Source: Nitrospirota bacterium (GTDB lineage: Bacteria; Nitrospirota; Thermodesulfovibrionia; Thermodesulfovibrionales; UBA6898). Taken from it: DNA of 64,000 bases. The notes below the pieces were generated by a model that was given only the letters and a program-made list of their open reading frames with translations, was not told the origin of the DNA and did not search any database. The stretch is taken from positions 229,932 through 293,931 of the forward strand of contig JAJZPM010000001.1 in the NCBI GenBank assembly GCA_021811105.1, in the 5' to 3' direction. Positions 1 to 11,753 of this stretch are shown here, one piece after another; the first letter of the stretch is position 1, and every line of letters starts with the position of its first letter. Made by a program: the position numbers and the translations under genes.

Positions 1-51
1 GCGCGACGGCCATTATAACCTTTTCGTGCGAGGTACTCGGAATTTGAGAAT

Positions 52-840
52 ATGGTGAACGGTCGGGAAAAATCTCCGCAACCAGTTATCAAAGTGAGTG
101 ATCTGGACATGGCTTACGGGAGCTTTGTCCTGATGCGCGACCTGAATTTCACGGTGAACAGGGGCGACATCTTTATCATCATGGGCGGAAGCGGCTGCGG
201 CAAGAGCACGCTGATGAAAATCCTGATAGGGCTGAAGGAACCCGCCCGGGGACAGGTCCTGTATGGAGATGTAAGCCTGTGGGAAACCGATCCGGGAGAA
301 CGGGAAAAGATCATAAGAAGGCTCGGCGTCCTGTACCAAAGCGGGGCTCTCTGGAGCTCGCTGACTCTTGCGGAAAATGTGGCCCTTCCGCTCGAACAGT
401 ATAAGGATTTGAATGCCGGACAGATCAGGGAGATCGTTTCTTTGAAACTTTCCCTTGTGGGGCTTGGAGGGTTTGACGATTATTATCCATCCGAGATCAG
501 CGGCGGCATGAGAAAAAGGGCGGGTCTCGCCAGGGCAATGGCGCTTGATCCCGATATATTGTTTTTCGATGAGCCCTCCGCCGGTCTTGACCCTGTGAGT
601 GCCCGACTGCTTGATGACCTTATTATCCAACTCAGGGACTCTCTTGGTACTACAGTAGTAGTGGTGACCCATGAACTGGCGAGCATTTTTGCGATCGGGA
701 ACAACTCGGTTTATCTTGACGTGGAAACAAGGACAATGATCGCCGCCGGCGACCCCAAAAGACTGCTCGCCGAATCAAAGGACATGAAGGTGCTCAATTT
801 CCTGACACGAGGCGAAGCAGTCGCAAGGAATACCCTATGA
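52..840 (+). CDS. mlaF: Mla-type ABC transporter ATP-binding protein
   Basis: Cytoplasmic ATPase of a phospholipid/MCE transporter that powers lipid movement between inner and outer membranes. Seen: Walker A GGSGCGKST at residues 45-53, an SGGMRKRAGLARAM signature, Walker B ILFFDEPSAGLDP and a switch-His in VVVTHEL; 262 aa is normal for MlaF/Ttg2A. The SGGM signature (rather than SGGQ) and the MCE and auxiliary-lipoprotein genes directly downstream separate it from other ABC ATPases. It begins at ATG 52; the permease (mlaE) should lie off the left edge. No periplasmic MlaC-like gene follows. The gene name is by family, so confidence is high for the family and moderate for orthology. Confidence 0.93.
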   Translation: MVNGREKSPQPVIKVSDLDMAYGSFVLMRDLNFTVNRGDIFIIMGGSGCGKSTLMKILIGLKEPARGQVLYGDVSLWETDPGEREKIIRRLGVLYQSGALWSSLTLAENVALPLEQYKDLNAGQIREIVSLKLSLVGLGGFDDYYPSEISGGMRKRAGLARAMALDPDILFFDEPSAGLDPVSARLLDDLIIQLRDSLGTTVVVVTHELASIFAIGNNSVYLDVETRTMIAAGDPKRLLAESKDMKVLNFLTRGEAVARNTL

Positions 841-883
841 AATATACGCACCCGGCTGCAAATGAAGGAGAAGACGGAGGTCA

Positions 884-1900
884 ATGATGAGTAAACCCGT
901 GAACAAGACGCTCATAGGAGTTTTTGTCCTGGGCGCTGCGACCCTGATCGTTATCGCTGTGCTTATTTTCGGCTCAGGGAAATTTTTTTCTCCAGTTAAG
1001 AAATTCGTGATGGTCTTTGAAGGCTCTGTGAAAGGGCTTAATGTGGGTGCGCCGGTCATTTTCCGAGGGGTTAAAATAGGAGAGGTGACTGATATCAAGC
1101 TGCGCGTCAACCCAAAGGACTTGACCGTCGTCATTCCAGTATATGTCGAAATCAATCCAAGACTATATGATGTATCTGAAGAACATAAACCATTGATGAA
1201 AGAAACGGAAAAGAAATATGTGTATATCAAACCTCTCATTGAAAAGGGTCTCAAGGCACAACTCCAAATGCAAAGCTTCGTCACAGGACAGTTGATGATT
1301 AATCTGGACTTCTATCCCGACAAACCTATCAAATTGGCGGGACTCGACAAGAAGTATCCCGAGATCCCGACGACGCCGACCAGCATGCAGGAGCTCACGA
1401 AAACGCTTCAGGAGTTGAAGCTCGACGATCTCTTCAAAAAGATCACAAGCGCTGTAGACGGGATTGAAGAAATAGTCAACTCCCCCGAAATGAAGGGAAG
1501 CCTGGTTTCATTGAACCATACTCTGAAGGATGCCGACAAGCTTATCGTTAGTCTTGACGGGCGGATCGGCCCTCTCGTTGCCGACATGCGCAATACATTG
1601 GAAGCCACCCGCGGGACACTTGCGAACATTGAGAAATCTTTTTCTATGGAAGAAGGGGTCCCTGCGCAGCTTGGAGAAACAATGAAGAAGGCCGACAAGA
1701 CATTGGAACAGGCGGAGAAGACACTTGCAACAATCCAGATTACCGCTAAGGACGCGGGTAATGTCGGTTACGAACTCAACAGGACACTGAGAGAGCTTTC
1801 AGAAGCTGCGCGCTCCATTCGGTTCCTGGCCGATTATGTCGAGAGACATCCGGAAGCCTTGCTCAAAGGCAAGCCGGCTTCGGAAGGAGGAATGAAATGA
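884..1900 (+). CDS. mlaD: MCE-domain (MlaD-like) lipid transport protein
   Basis: Membrane-anchored periplasmic lipid-binding subunit of the Mla/MCE system. Seen: one N-terminal membrane helix (about residues 10-31), an MCE domain (about 38-118, with GLNVGAPVIFRGVKIGEV), then a long helical, coiled-coil-like tail rich in T/A/E/K. At 338 aa it is longer than E. coli MlaD and resembles versions with helical extensions that can build a tunnel. Two adjacent ATGs (884, 887) follow a GGAGG-like ribosome site. It lies 43 bp after the ATPase and overlaps the lipoprotein gene by 4 bp (ATGA), so the three genes are almost certainly one operon. Confidence 0.92.
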   Translation: MMSKPVNKTLIGVFVLGAATLIVIAVLIFGSGKFFSPVKKFVMVFEGSVKGLNVGAPVIFRGVKIGEVTDIKLRVNPKDLTVVIPVYVEINPRLYDVSEEHKPLMKETEKKYVYIKPLIEKGLKAQLQMQSFVTGQLMINLDFYPDKPIKLAGLDKKYPEIPTTPTSMQELTKTLQELKLDDLFKKITSAVDGIEEIVNSPEMKGSLVSLNHTLKDADKLIVSLDGRIGPLVADMRNTLEATRGTLANIEKSFSMEEGVPAQLGETMKKADKTLEQAEKTLATIQITAKDAGNVGYELNRTLRELSEAARSIRFLADYVERHPEALLKGKPASEGGMK

Positions 1901-2514
1901 AAAAGATTTCTTACTATTGGGTTTTTTCATTTTTGCTCGGGGGGCTGCTGTTTCTATTATCAGGGTGTGCGAGCAGCAAACCGTCGAAATTTTATGCTCT
2001 TAACACTATGAAGATCTCACAGGACGTCCGGAGGACGGCTTTTTCTGATAAACACATCTCAATCGGCCTGGGTCCCGTCGAAATACCTGATTATCTCGAC
2101 CGGCCCCAGATAGTGACCAGAACAGGGCAGAATGAACTCCTCATCGCTGAGTTCGAAAGGTGGACAGGCTCTCTGAGGGAAGATATTGAACGCGTTCTTC
2201 TTGAAAACCTGTCCATTCTCGTTTCTCAGGAAACTATTTCCGTGGTAAGTACAAAAGGGGGAATGCCGTTTCATTACAGGTTAGCCGTTAATGTGATTCG
2301 CTTTGATGTGATGCCGGAAGGAGATGTTGAACTAAAAGCCCAGTGGGTTGTGGCGGGTAAGGAGATGCAGCAAATTCTGATGCGTGAATCAGACATACGT
2401 GAGCAAATCAAGGGGAAAGATTATAGCGAAAGAGTTTCGGCTATGAGCCGAGCTCTTGAGAAACTCAGTCGGGATATTGGTGAAGGAATAAAGTCTGTCT
2501 CAGTAAGTAGATGA
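1897..2514 (+). CDS. ABC-type transport auxiliary lipoprotein (PqiC-like)
   Basis: Probably an outer-membrane lipoprotein serving the MCE transporter. Seen: a lipoprotein signal peptide ending LLFLLSGC-A (lipobox cysteine near residue 24), then the SSKPSKFYALNTM segment typical of the ABC_trans_aux/PqiC family, and a body with alternating strands. The 205 aa length is standard. The start overlaps the MCE gene by 4 bp with GGAGG just upstream, suggesting translational coupling. In related systems this lipoprotein docks the MCE tunnel at the outer membrane; that role is inferred here from family and position. Confidence 0.87.
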   Translation: MKKISYYWVFSFLLGGLLFLLSGCASSKPSKFYALNTMKISQDVRRTAFSDKHISIGLGPVEIPDYLDRPQIVTRTGQNELLIAEFERWTGSLREDIERVLLENLSILVSQETISVVSTKGGMPFHYRLAVNVIRFDVMPEGDVELKAQWVVAGKEMQQILMRESDIREQIKGKDYSERVSAMSRALEKLSRDIGEGIKSVSVSR

Positions 2515-2559
2515 TTATCCAGGCAGATACCGAACGTAATGTTCATCGGAGGAGACACT

Positions 2560-2876
2560 ATGAAAATCAGGAATTTGTTAGGGGGGGTAATGGTCCTCAG
2601 CCTCATCCTTCTTATGGCGATGCCGTCAGCCGTCTTTACTCATGATGCCCGGAGGGGGAGGATTCGAAGGCGGAGGTTGCAGCAGCGCAGGAGGTCTCCC
2701 ATGGCAAAAGACAGTCAACCATACGGCACCACATGATGGGGAAAGGAATGATGCATACCGAGTGGGGTATGTGAAGGAGGCCTTAGACTTCTGGGCAAAG
2801 AAGTTCCGTGCCTGTCTGGATGAAGTCCACGGGAAGAAGAGAAATAATTACCGTATTGTGGAAAGGCATTTTAGAT
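2560..2876 (+). pseudogene. Signal-peptide ORF with apparent frameshift (glycine-rich secreted protein?)
   Basis: A good ribosome site (GGAGGAG) precedes ATG 2560, which opens a clear signal peptide (MKIRNLLGGVMVLSLILLM...). After about 26 codons this frame turns into an Arg-rich run that stops at 2736. The +1 frame instead gives a glycine-rich segment (MMPGGGGFEGGGCSSAGG, from 2642) and stays open past 2876 into the next gene. A one-base insertion near 2640 would explain this: a short exported Gly-rich protein, now broken. It could also be a real 58-residue protein with a basic tail. No family recognised. Confidence 0.4.
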
Positions 2877-4358
2877 ATGAAGCAAGTAATAACTCTACGA
2901 TTTGCTGCAATGATTGGTGCGGCGCTTGCTGCAGCCTATCTGCTCCTGTTAATCCCTGAGTGCTCAGGCCGTCAGGCAGTAATGCAGTCCTCATCTGCAG
3001 CGAAGCAGGCCTTTGCCTGGAACCAGGATGCTTATTGGAAGACACTTGAGGGAAAATATGCAAAGCTGCGACAGACCGGCTGCAGGGGAGCAGAAGCTGA
3101 TGTCAAACAAAGGCTTGATGGGCTGAAAAAACTTCTGACTACCATTGATTCCAGAATGTTTGGACCCGAGGCCAGTGAGTTCGATGAACTGGAACGGCAG
3201 ATGTTCGAGGCGGCCCCGCTGGTTAGCGCCTGTAACGCGGTCATTGCGGAATACCTTGACGTTGCAGCGGACATGAGGACTGTGATCAAACGGCAGTCAG
3301 AACACTGGAATATAAAAAGCGACGCTGCACGGATTACGCTTTACCGGCTGCTTTACGGGTCACGGGGGGCTATAGAGGAGATCATGACGCAGGTCACAGC
3401 CGGGTCGGTTCCTGCACTTCTGAAAGGCACAGATGAGCCGTCTGCAACGCCCTCTGCAGTGGTGCGCAATGCCAGGCTGCACAGCGGAGACATCCTGGTG
3501 TCACGCGGAGGAGCACCGACATCGGCCTTAATCGCACGCGGCAATGACTATCCGGGAAATTTTTCTCATATTGCCTTTGTGTACGTTGATCCTGAGACAA
3601 AGGAGGCGAAGATTGTCGAATCGCATATCGAAGTGGGTGTTGTCGTTTCCACTGTCGAACAGTACCTCTCAGACAAAAAGATGAGGGTGATGCTCCTGAG
3701 GCCGAGGGCCGACCTGCCTCAAATAAGGAAGGATCCGATAATTCCGCACAAGGCAGCGAAATATGCATATGACAGGGCAAAGAGCACACATGTGCCTTAT
3801 GACTTTACCATGGACTATAAGGACCATTCAAAACTCTTCTGTTCCGAGGTGGCTTCAGAGCCGTATGAGCGCTTCGGTATTAATCTCTGGGCAGGCGTCT
3901 CACATATATCTTCTCCCGGGCTGAGGAGATGGCTTGCTGCCTTTGGCGTGAAGCATTTCGAGACGCAGGAACCCTCTGATCTCGAATACGACCCGCAGTT
4001 GCGTGTTGTAGCAGAGTGGCGTGACCCGCAGACGCTTAAGAAAGACCGTATCGACAATGCCGTCACCGAGGTGATGGTTGAGGGGGCTGAAAAGGGCGAT
4101 GAGATCGGTTATGCATGGTATCTGCTTCCCTTTGCCCGCCTTGTGAAGGCTTACAGCATGCTGCTGAACCAGTTCGGCAAAGCCGGACCCATACCAGAGG
4201 GCATGTCTGCGACCACTGCACTTCGCACAAAGGAGTACATGGCCAAACATGAAGGCCTTGGGAAACGTCTGACTCCAAAGATCGAAGAATATAAAAAGAA
4301 ATACGGCTATGTGCCGCCTTACTGGGAACTGGTAAGGCTTGCACGGGAGGTGAAGTGA
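2877..4358 (+). CDS. Exported YiiX/YaeF-like permuted papain-fold amidase (peptidase C92 family)
   Basis: Putative exported cysteine amidase/hydrolase. Seen: N-terminal signal or anchor helix with IPEC at residues 26-29 (possible lipobox), a helical region (about 40-180), then the permuted NlpC/P60-like core: LHSGDILVSRG (about 201-211), catalytic His231 in FSHIAF, VESHIEVGVVV, and PYDF...KLFCSE with catalytic Cys322. The His-before-Cys order is typical of the circularly permuted C92/YiiX group. ATG 2877 is chosen over an upstream start at 2808 because it begins directly with the signal sequence. At 493 aa it is more than twice E. coli YiiX. Targets in this family may be lipids, peptides or peptidoglycan; the substrate here is unknown. 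Confidence 0.8.
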   Translation: MKQVITLRFAAMIGAALAAAYLLLLIPECSGRQAVMQSSSAAKQAFAWNQDAYWKTLEGKYAKLRQTGCRGAEADVKQRLDGLKKLLTTIDSRMFGPEASEFDELERQMFEAAPLVSACNAVIAEYLDVAADMRTVIKRQSEHWNIKSDAARITLYRLLYGSRGAIEEIMTQVTAGSVPALLKGTDEPSATPSAVVRNARLHSGDILVSRGGAPTSALIARGNDYPGNFSHIAFVYVDPETKEAKIVESHIEVGVVVSTVEQYLSDKKMRVMLLRPRADLPQIRKDPIIPHKAAKYAYDRAKSTHVPYDFTMDYKDHSKLFCSEVASEPYERFGINLWAGVSHISSPGLRRWLAAFGVKHFETQEPSDLEYDPQLRVVAEWRDPQTLKKDRIDNAVTEVMVEGAEKGDEIGYAWYLLPFARLVKAYSMLLNQFGKAGPIPEGMSATTALRTKEYMAKHEGLGKRLTPKIEEYKKKYGYVPPYWELVRLAREVK

Positions 4359-4408
4359 AGAACCCTGTGGCAGAGACTGCAGTGCGTCCATTATTTGAGC
4401 GTTTTTTG

Positions 4409-4476
4409 TGTCACTCCCGCAAGCAAAGCACGTCGGGAATCCTTCCGGAAAGATTCGGGGCAGGCCGGAATGACAG
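4409..4476. repeat. Dispersed 'cattcccgc' repeat, copy 1 (diverged)
   Basis: A roughly 65-bp imperfect palindrome with outer arms tgtcactcccg and ccggaatgaca and internal gtcgggaatcc. Related elements occur at about 18328-18438 and 63826-63905. It lies between two same-strand genes and could act as a REP-like or MITE-like intergenic repeat or mRNA hairpin. Confidence 0.6.
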
Positions 4477-4565
4477 CAATTTGGAACTGTGACAGAGACC
4501 ACAGGGTGTAATAATTATGTAGAGAGTTAAAGTCAAAAATAGCGAGATAGAAAAGGAGGATTGAA

Positions 4566-5078
4566 ATGAAAGTGACAAAGCAGGATATACGCTCTATTCT
4601 CACTGCAGCAGTTTTTGTATCAATTGTTTTGCATGGCTTCGGTTCTGGGGCCCAGGGGGCCTCTCTATCAGGCTCATTGGGAGTCGTCATCTATCCGTCT
4701 AAGGGCCAGTCTCCTGCCAAACAAAACAAGGACGAGGGCAAGTGCTATGCATGGGCAAAGGAGCAGACAGGCATTGATCCCGTGGCGGTAGCAGTCGCAC
4801 CCACTCAGGAGCCTGGTCCTGCAGTTGGTGGCGGTGAGCGGGTACGCGGCGCTGCCCGGGGCGCGCTTGGCGGTGCAGCGATCGGCGCTATCGCAGGAGA
4901 TGTCGGAAAGGGCGCTGGAATCGGTGCAGTTGCAGGCACAATGGCCGGCGGTCGCCAGGCCAGAAAGAACAAGGCTGCCAAACAGCAGCAGGCTGAACAG
5001 GCCAAGGGAGCAACAATTCAGCATTTCAACAAGGCCTTCGGCGCATGTATGGAAGCCCGCGGCTATCTCGTAAAATAA
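4566..5078 (+). CDS. Exported glycine-zipper protein
   Basis: Small exported protein of 170 aa, probably membrane-associated. Seen: a signal-like segment (residues 12-35), a KDEGKCYAWAKEQTGIDP motif (about 58-75) common in glycine-zipper envelope proteins, then a glycine-zipper hairpin (GAARGALGGAAIGAIAGDVG and GAGIGAVAGTMAGG, about 95-135) and a charged Q/A/K-rich tail ending in GACMEARGY. The two cysteines (about 60 and 162) could pair in the periplasm. AAAAGGAGG lies just upstream. Such proteins insert in membranes or form oligomers, but the function here is unknown. It sits between the C92 amidase and a small secreted protein. Confidence 0.78.
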   Translation: MKVTKQDIRSILTAAVFVSIVLHGFGSGAQGASLSGSLGVVIYPSKGQSPAKQNKDEGKCYAWAKEQTGIDPVAVAVAPTQEPGPAVGGGERVRGAARGALGGAAIGAIAGDVGKGAGIGAVAGTMAGGRQARKNKAAKQQQAEQAKGATIQHFNKAFGACMEARGYLVK

Positions 5079-5092
5079 GGGGGGAATAAACC

Positions 5093-5491
5093 ATGAAGAG
5101 CTATTTATTTTTGGCCGTTGGAATTTTGCTGATATTTGCCGCTTCAGCGCAGGCAGGTGAAGTCCTTGATACGACAAAACCGCTTCTCTGCGCGAACATC
5201 GAGGCCCTTGACTGCAATCCCGGAGAGCCGTGCGAAAGAGGCATCCCGGAGATCATGGGAGCTCCTAAATTCCTGCGCATCGATTTTGCCAAAAAAGAGA
5301 TTATCGGTCCATTGACGACATCGCAGATCCGGTCAATGGAAAAGAATGAGGACCAGATTGTGCTTCAGGGGTATGAGCTAGATATGGGGTGGACGCTTGC
5401 TGTTGACCGTCATACAGGGAATGTGAGGATCACCTTTGCCGGATGGGATGCGACCTTTATTATCTTCGGCGCCTGCACAACCATTCCATGA
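5093..5491 (+). CDS. Small secreted protein of unknown function
   Basis: A 132-aa protein with a clear cleavable signal peptide (MKSYLFLAVGILLIFAASAQA). The mature part has five cysteines, including CNPGEPCERG, and a beta-rich C-terminal half that ends at a cysteine (FGACTTIP). It starts 14 bp after the glycine-zipper gene behind a GGGG-type ribosome site, so the two are probably co-transcribed. I do not recognise the family. The short mature domain with paired cysteines suggests a disulfide-stabilised periplasmic protein. Confidence 0.75.
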   Translation: MKSYLFLAVGILLIFAASAQAGEVLDTTKPLLCANIEALDCNPGEPCERGIPEIMGAPKFLRIDFAKKEIIGPLTTSQIRSMEKNEDQIVLQGYELDMGWTLAVDRHTGNVRITFAGWDATFIIFGACTTIP

Positions 5492-5540
5492 GATTCTTAT
5501 AAATTGTATAGCAATATGGAATTACCAAAATAGGTGAGAT

Positions 5541-6638
5541 ATGATAAGAGAAGTGGGGAATATAACGTTCCGTGCAGGTGTGGTTGCAATGCTTGCGTGC
5601 TTATTGCCGTTTGCTGCAGGATGCGTGGGTGTCGGCGCTTCGACGATCAACCGCGACCGATTTGACTACACGACAGCGCTCTCCGACTCTTGGAAGAGCC
5701 AGATGCTCGTTAATATCGTGAAAGTGCGGTATGGTGATGCTCCTGTCTTCCTTGATGTCGCCTCTGTGATCAATTCATATGAGCTCTCCGGCAAGGGAAC
5801 CGCAGGGGCATCCTGGAAATTCAGTCCAGCGCATGAATCCGGCGTCAATGTCGGCGGAGAGATATTTACTGCCAACCGCCCGACGATTACCTATAGTCCG
5901 TTGACAGGAGAAAAGTTTGCCCGCAGCCTGATGGCCCCCGTGCCCCCTTCAGCCATCCTGAGCCTCGTCCAGTCTGGGTATCCGGTTGACATCGTATTCA
6001 GGGCACTGGTCCAGTCCGTCAACGGCATCAAGAACAGTCATGGCGGAGGAAGTGCAACGAGGAGGCCAGCTGATCCCGAGTTTTATCCACTTCTGGAAAA
6101 GCTGCGGCGGATCCAGCAATCCGGGGCAATAGGGATCAGGATCCAGAGGGTCAAAGAGGGTGCGGCCGTCGTGCTCGTCTTTGGCGGCAAGGCCGGAGAA
6201 GAGATCGAGGCCGATGCAGAGGTGAGAAAGATACTCGGTCTCGACCCCGGAGCACGGGAGCTCAAAGTTGTGTACGGTCTGCTTCCGTCAGACAACAAGG
6301 AGATAGCGATCCTGAGCCGGTCGATGCTTCAGGTTCTTGTGGATATTGCCTCGCGCATTGAGGTCCCCGAGACCGACATAATGCAAAAGCGTGTGGCACC
6401 CACAGTCAAAGAGGAGAATAGCAGCGGTTTACCAGTCGCGCCCCTTATCAGGATTCACAGTTCTCCGCAAAGGCCTGAGGATGCGCTTGTCTCGATCCCC
6501 TATGGAAATCACTGGTTCTGGATCGATAACAGGGACCTTCACTCCAAGCAGATATTTTCCTTTTTGATGTTCATCTTTACGCTGGTTGAGACGGGCGAGA
6601 AGGAAGGCGCCCCGATCATTACCATACCTGTGCGATGA
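5541..6638 (+). CDS. Putative outer-membrane lipoprotein, unknown function
   Basis: A 365-aa protein with a lipoprotein signal (LACLLPFAAGC, lipobox Cys near residue 29). The N-terminal part carries NRDRFDYTTALSDSWKSQML, LVNIVKVRYGDAPVFLDVAS and a strand-rich region. The C-terminal part ends with FWIDNRDLHSKQIFSFLMFI and ITIPVR. I recall this 'DRFDYxxAlsdSWKxQMLLNIVKxRYxDxPxFL' pattern from uncharacterised lipoproteins of environmental bacteria but cannot assign a function. It follows the small secreted protein by about 50 bp and precedes the GH63 glucosidase, so it may close the four-gene secreted cassette. Confidence 0.75.
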   Translation: MIREVGNITFRAGVVAMLACLLPFAAGCVGVGASTINRDRFDYTTALSDSWKSQMLVNIVKVRYGDAPVFLDVASVINSYELSGKGTAGASWKFSPAHESGVNVGGEIFTANRPTITYSPLTGEKFARSLMAPVPPSAILSLVQSGYPVDIVFRALVQSVNGIKNSHGGGSATRRPADPEFYPLLEKLRRIQQSGAIGIRIQRVKEGAAVVLVFGGKAGEEIEADAEVRKILGLDPGARELKVVYGLLPSDNKEIAILSRSMLQVLVDIASRIEVPETDIMQKRVAPTVKEENSSGLPVAPLIRIHSSPQRPEDALVSIPYGNHWFWIDNRDLHSKQIFSFLMFIFTLVETGEKEGAPIITIPVR

Positions 6639-6669
6639 GGCAAAGAAAGAGTCCAAAAGGAGAAAGAGA

Positions 6670-9423
<2,754 letters not shown>

Positions 9424-9508
9424 AGTGACGAAATGAGACAATTGCCAAGATATCCGGTTATTTATAAAATCAGCAAAGAAGAATAGACACTTTTTATGCG
9501 AGAGGAAG

Positions 9509-11752
9509 ATGCCATTACGGAGTGAAACAGGGAAGGCACTGTCATTTACTTGCTGCTGTTGCATGGCGTTTATCATTTACTCCGGTCTGTTGTCTGCCGG
9601 CGCATCTGCGCAAGAAAAGGTATCATTGCAGCGTCCGAAGATAGGCCTCGTGCTCGGAGGCGGGGGAGCAAAAGGGGTGGCACATATCGGGGTGCTGAAG
9701 GTTCTGGAGGAGCAGAAGATCCCGATCGATTACATAGCCGGCACCAGCATGGGCGCTATCGTCGGTGCACTGTATGCGTCGGGTCTTTCCGCCGAAGAAC
9801 TTGAGAAGGTGCTCACTACGATCGACTGGAATGATGTTTTTTCCGGTGATCCGGACCGCCGTGACATCGACTACCGCAGGAAGCGCGAAGACTACGAGAT
9901 TCTCAGCCGTCTGTCGGTGGGCTTCAAGGACGGCAAGATAGCTATGCCCAAGGGGCTTATCAAGGACCAGAAGGTGAATGTTCTCTTTGAGACGCTGATG
10001 CTTCACACGTCGGACATCGAGGATTTCGACAAACTGCCGATCCCCTATCGGGCCGTTGCCGCAGACCTAGAGACCGGTGAGATGGTTGTGATCAAAGGGG
10101 GGCAGCTTGCCGATGCCGCACGGGCAAGTATGTCAGTGCCCGGCGCATTCCCCCCTATGGAACTGAACGGCAGGCTTCTGATCGACGGAGGCATTGTAAG
10201 GAATTTGCCCGTAGACATCGTAAGGGAAATGGGGGCCGATATCATCATCTGCATAGATGTCGACAAGCCCCTGCCCGAGAGGAAGGACCTCAGCGGAAGC
10301 CTGTCGATCCTTAACCAGATGATCGACATCATGATGAAGAAGAACGTCAGAGAGCAAGTCAAAACCCTCGGCCCGCAGGATGTCTATATCAATCCCGATC
10401 TCGGAGTTTTCGGCTCAGTTGATTTTGGCAAGGCTAAAGAGATCTCCGGTCTTGGAGAAAAGGCCGCCCGGGAAAAGATCGACAGTCTGAAGAGATATTC
10501 CGTTTCAGACAGCGAGTATGCCGCCTTTACTGCGCATCATCACCGCGAGCAGGTGAAAGAGGTGAAGATCGCCTCCGTGAAGATCGAGGTGGAGGGAGAG
10601 ACAAAAATACCGCCGGAGGTCGTGGCGAGCAGGCTTTCGGTCAAGCCGGGCGACACGGTCGATGTCAATAAACTGAAGGAAGAGGCCGGCATCGTTTACG
10701 GCACAGGAGATTTTGAGCGCGTGGACCTGTACGTGAAGGAGCAAGGCGGCTACGAACTCGTCGTGAAGGCGAAGGAAAAATCCTGGGGTCCGAATTACCT
10801 CCGTTTTGGTATGGCCCTCGAAAGCGACTTCGAAGGAGGCACCAGCTACAACATTCTCCTGGATTACACGCGGCGGTGGATGAACGGCCTGGGCGCTGAA
10901 TGGAAGACACAGTTCAATTTGGGCAATCCGACCGGCATCTACTCTGAATTCTACCAGCCGCTTAGCGTTAAGCGACTATTATTTATATCGCCGCATGTTG
11001 AATGGAAGCAGCAACCCTATGATGTTTTTGACGGCAAGAAGAGGGTCGCCTCGTATCTCGTCAAGAGCTACGAAGGCGGGATCGATCTTGGCATCCAGCC
11101 CTGGATGTATGGCGAGGCGAGGGTCGGCCTCCGCTACGGAAGCTTCAGGGCGAGCCCGAGGACAGGTGAGGTAGACCTGCCGGAAGACAATGCAACACGT
11201 GGTGCTGTTGTCGCCGCAGGAAGGCTTGATCAGTTGGACAACGTGAATTTCCCAAATAAGGGTTATCTTGCTCAGGTCGGGGTACTTTCATCTCTGAAGT
11301 CCCTTGGCTCGGATGACGAATACTACAAGGTTCAGGGAAGCGTCATTGGAGCATATACTTTCAGGAAGCAGACGATCCTTGTATCTTTGGCAGCCGGATC
11401 ACGCATAGGCAACAAAGAGCTGCCTTTCTATGATCAGCTCGAGCTTGGCGGGTTATTCAAGCTTTCGGGTCTCCGCTCCCGCCAGATCCATGGTCAGAGT
11501 ATGGCTCTCGGAAGGCTGATCACCTACCATAAGGTCGGCACATCGTTCATCGGCGACCTTTACCTCGGGGGATCACTCGAAAGCGGAAACGTCTGGGGAG
11601 AAAATGAAAAGCAGTTTGATTTGGGTAACCTTCGTCTGGCGGGAAGTCTCTTCGTCGGCTACGATACTATTATCGGTCCTCTGTACCTTGCCTTCGGGCA
11701 CGCTGACGGAGGGTTTAATGCCGGGTACTTTTACCTTGGCAGGGCGTTCTGA
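9509..11752 (+). CDS. Patatin-like phospholipase fused to POTRA and Omp85 beta-barrel (PlpD-like)
   Basis: Two-part envelope protein of 747 aa. Residues 1-35 are a signal peptide. Residues 43-235 are a patatin domain with oxyanion loop GGGGAKG (50-56), nucleophile Ser80 in GTSMG and catalytic Asp226 in DGG. About 345-425 resembles one POTRA domain. About 430-747 is a 16-strand Omp85-type barrel ending in an aromatic (GRAF). This is the type Vd autotransporter layout of Pseudomonas PlpD, a phospholipase A1 displayed or released at the surface. All catalytic residues are intact. A decayed second copy lies at 47291-48687 and a small relic near 28261. Confidence 0.93.
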   Translation: MPLRSETGKALSFTCCCCMAFIIYSGLLSAGASAQEKVSLQRPKIGLVLGGGGAKGVAHIGVLKVLEEQKIPIDYIAGTSMGAIVGALYASGLSAEELEKVLTTIDWNDVFSGDPDRRDIDYRRKREDYEILSRLSVGFKDGKIAMPKGLIKDQKVNVLFETLMLHTSDIEDFDKLPIPYRAVAADLETGEMVVIKGGQLADAARASMSVPGAFPPMELNGRLLIDGGIVRNLPVDIVREMGADIIICIDVDKPLPERKDLSGSLSILNQMIDIMMKKNVREQVKTLGPQDVYINPDLGVFGSVDFGKAKEISGLGEKAAREKIDSLKRYSVSDSEYAAFTAHHHREQVKEVKIASVKIEVEGETKIPPEVVASRLSVKPGDTVDVNKLKEEAGIVYGTGDFERVDLYVKEQGGYELVVKAKEKSWGPNYLRFGMALESDFEGGTSYNILLDYTRRWMNGLGAEWKTQFNLGNPTGIYSEFYQPLSVKRLLFISPHVEWKQQPYDVFDGKKRVASYLVKSYEGGIDLGIQPWMYGEARVGLRYGSFRASPRTGEVDLPEDNATRGAVVAAGRLDQLDNVNFPNKGYLAQVGVLSSLKSLGSDDEYYKVQGSVIGAYTFRKQTILVSLAAGSRIGNKELPFYDQLELGGLFKLSGLRSRQIHGQSMALGRLITYHKVGTSFIGDLYLGGSLESGNVWGENEKQFDLGNLRLAGSLFVGYDTIIGPLYLAFGHADGGFNAGYFYLGRAF

Positions 11753-11753
11753 T

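Noticed and set aside
1..51. C-terminal end of an mlaE permease before the ATPase gene
   Set aside because: The short open frame (positions 3-47) does not match the usual MlaE C terminus, so I do not call it.
2808..2876. Upstream start for the C92 amidase
   Set aside because: It would add 23 residues without signal character; ATG 2877 begins directly with the membrane-targeting sequence.
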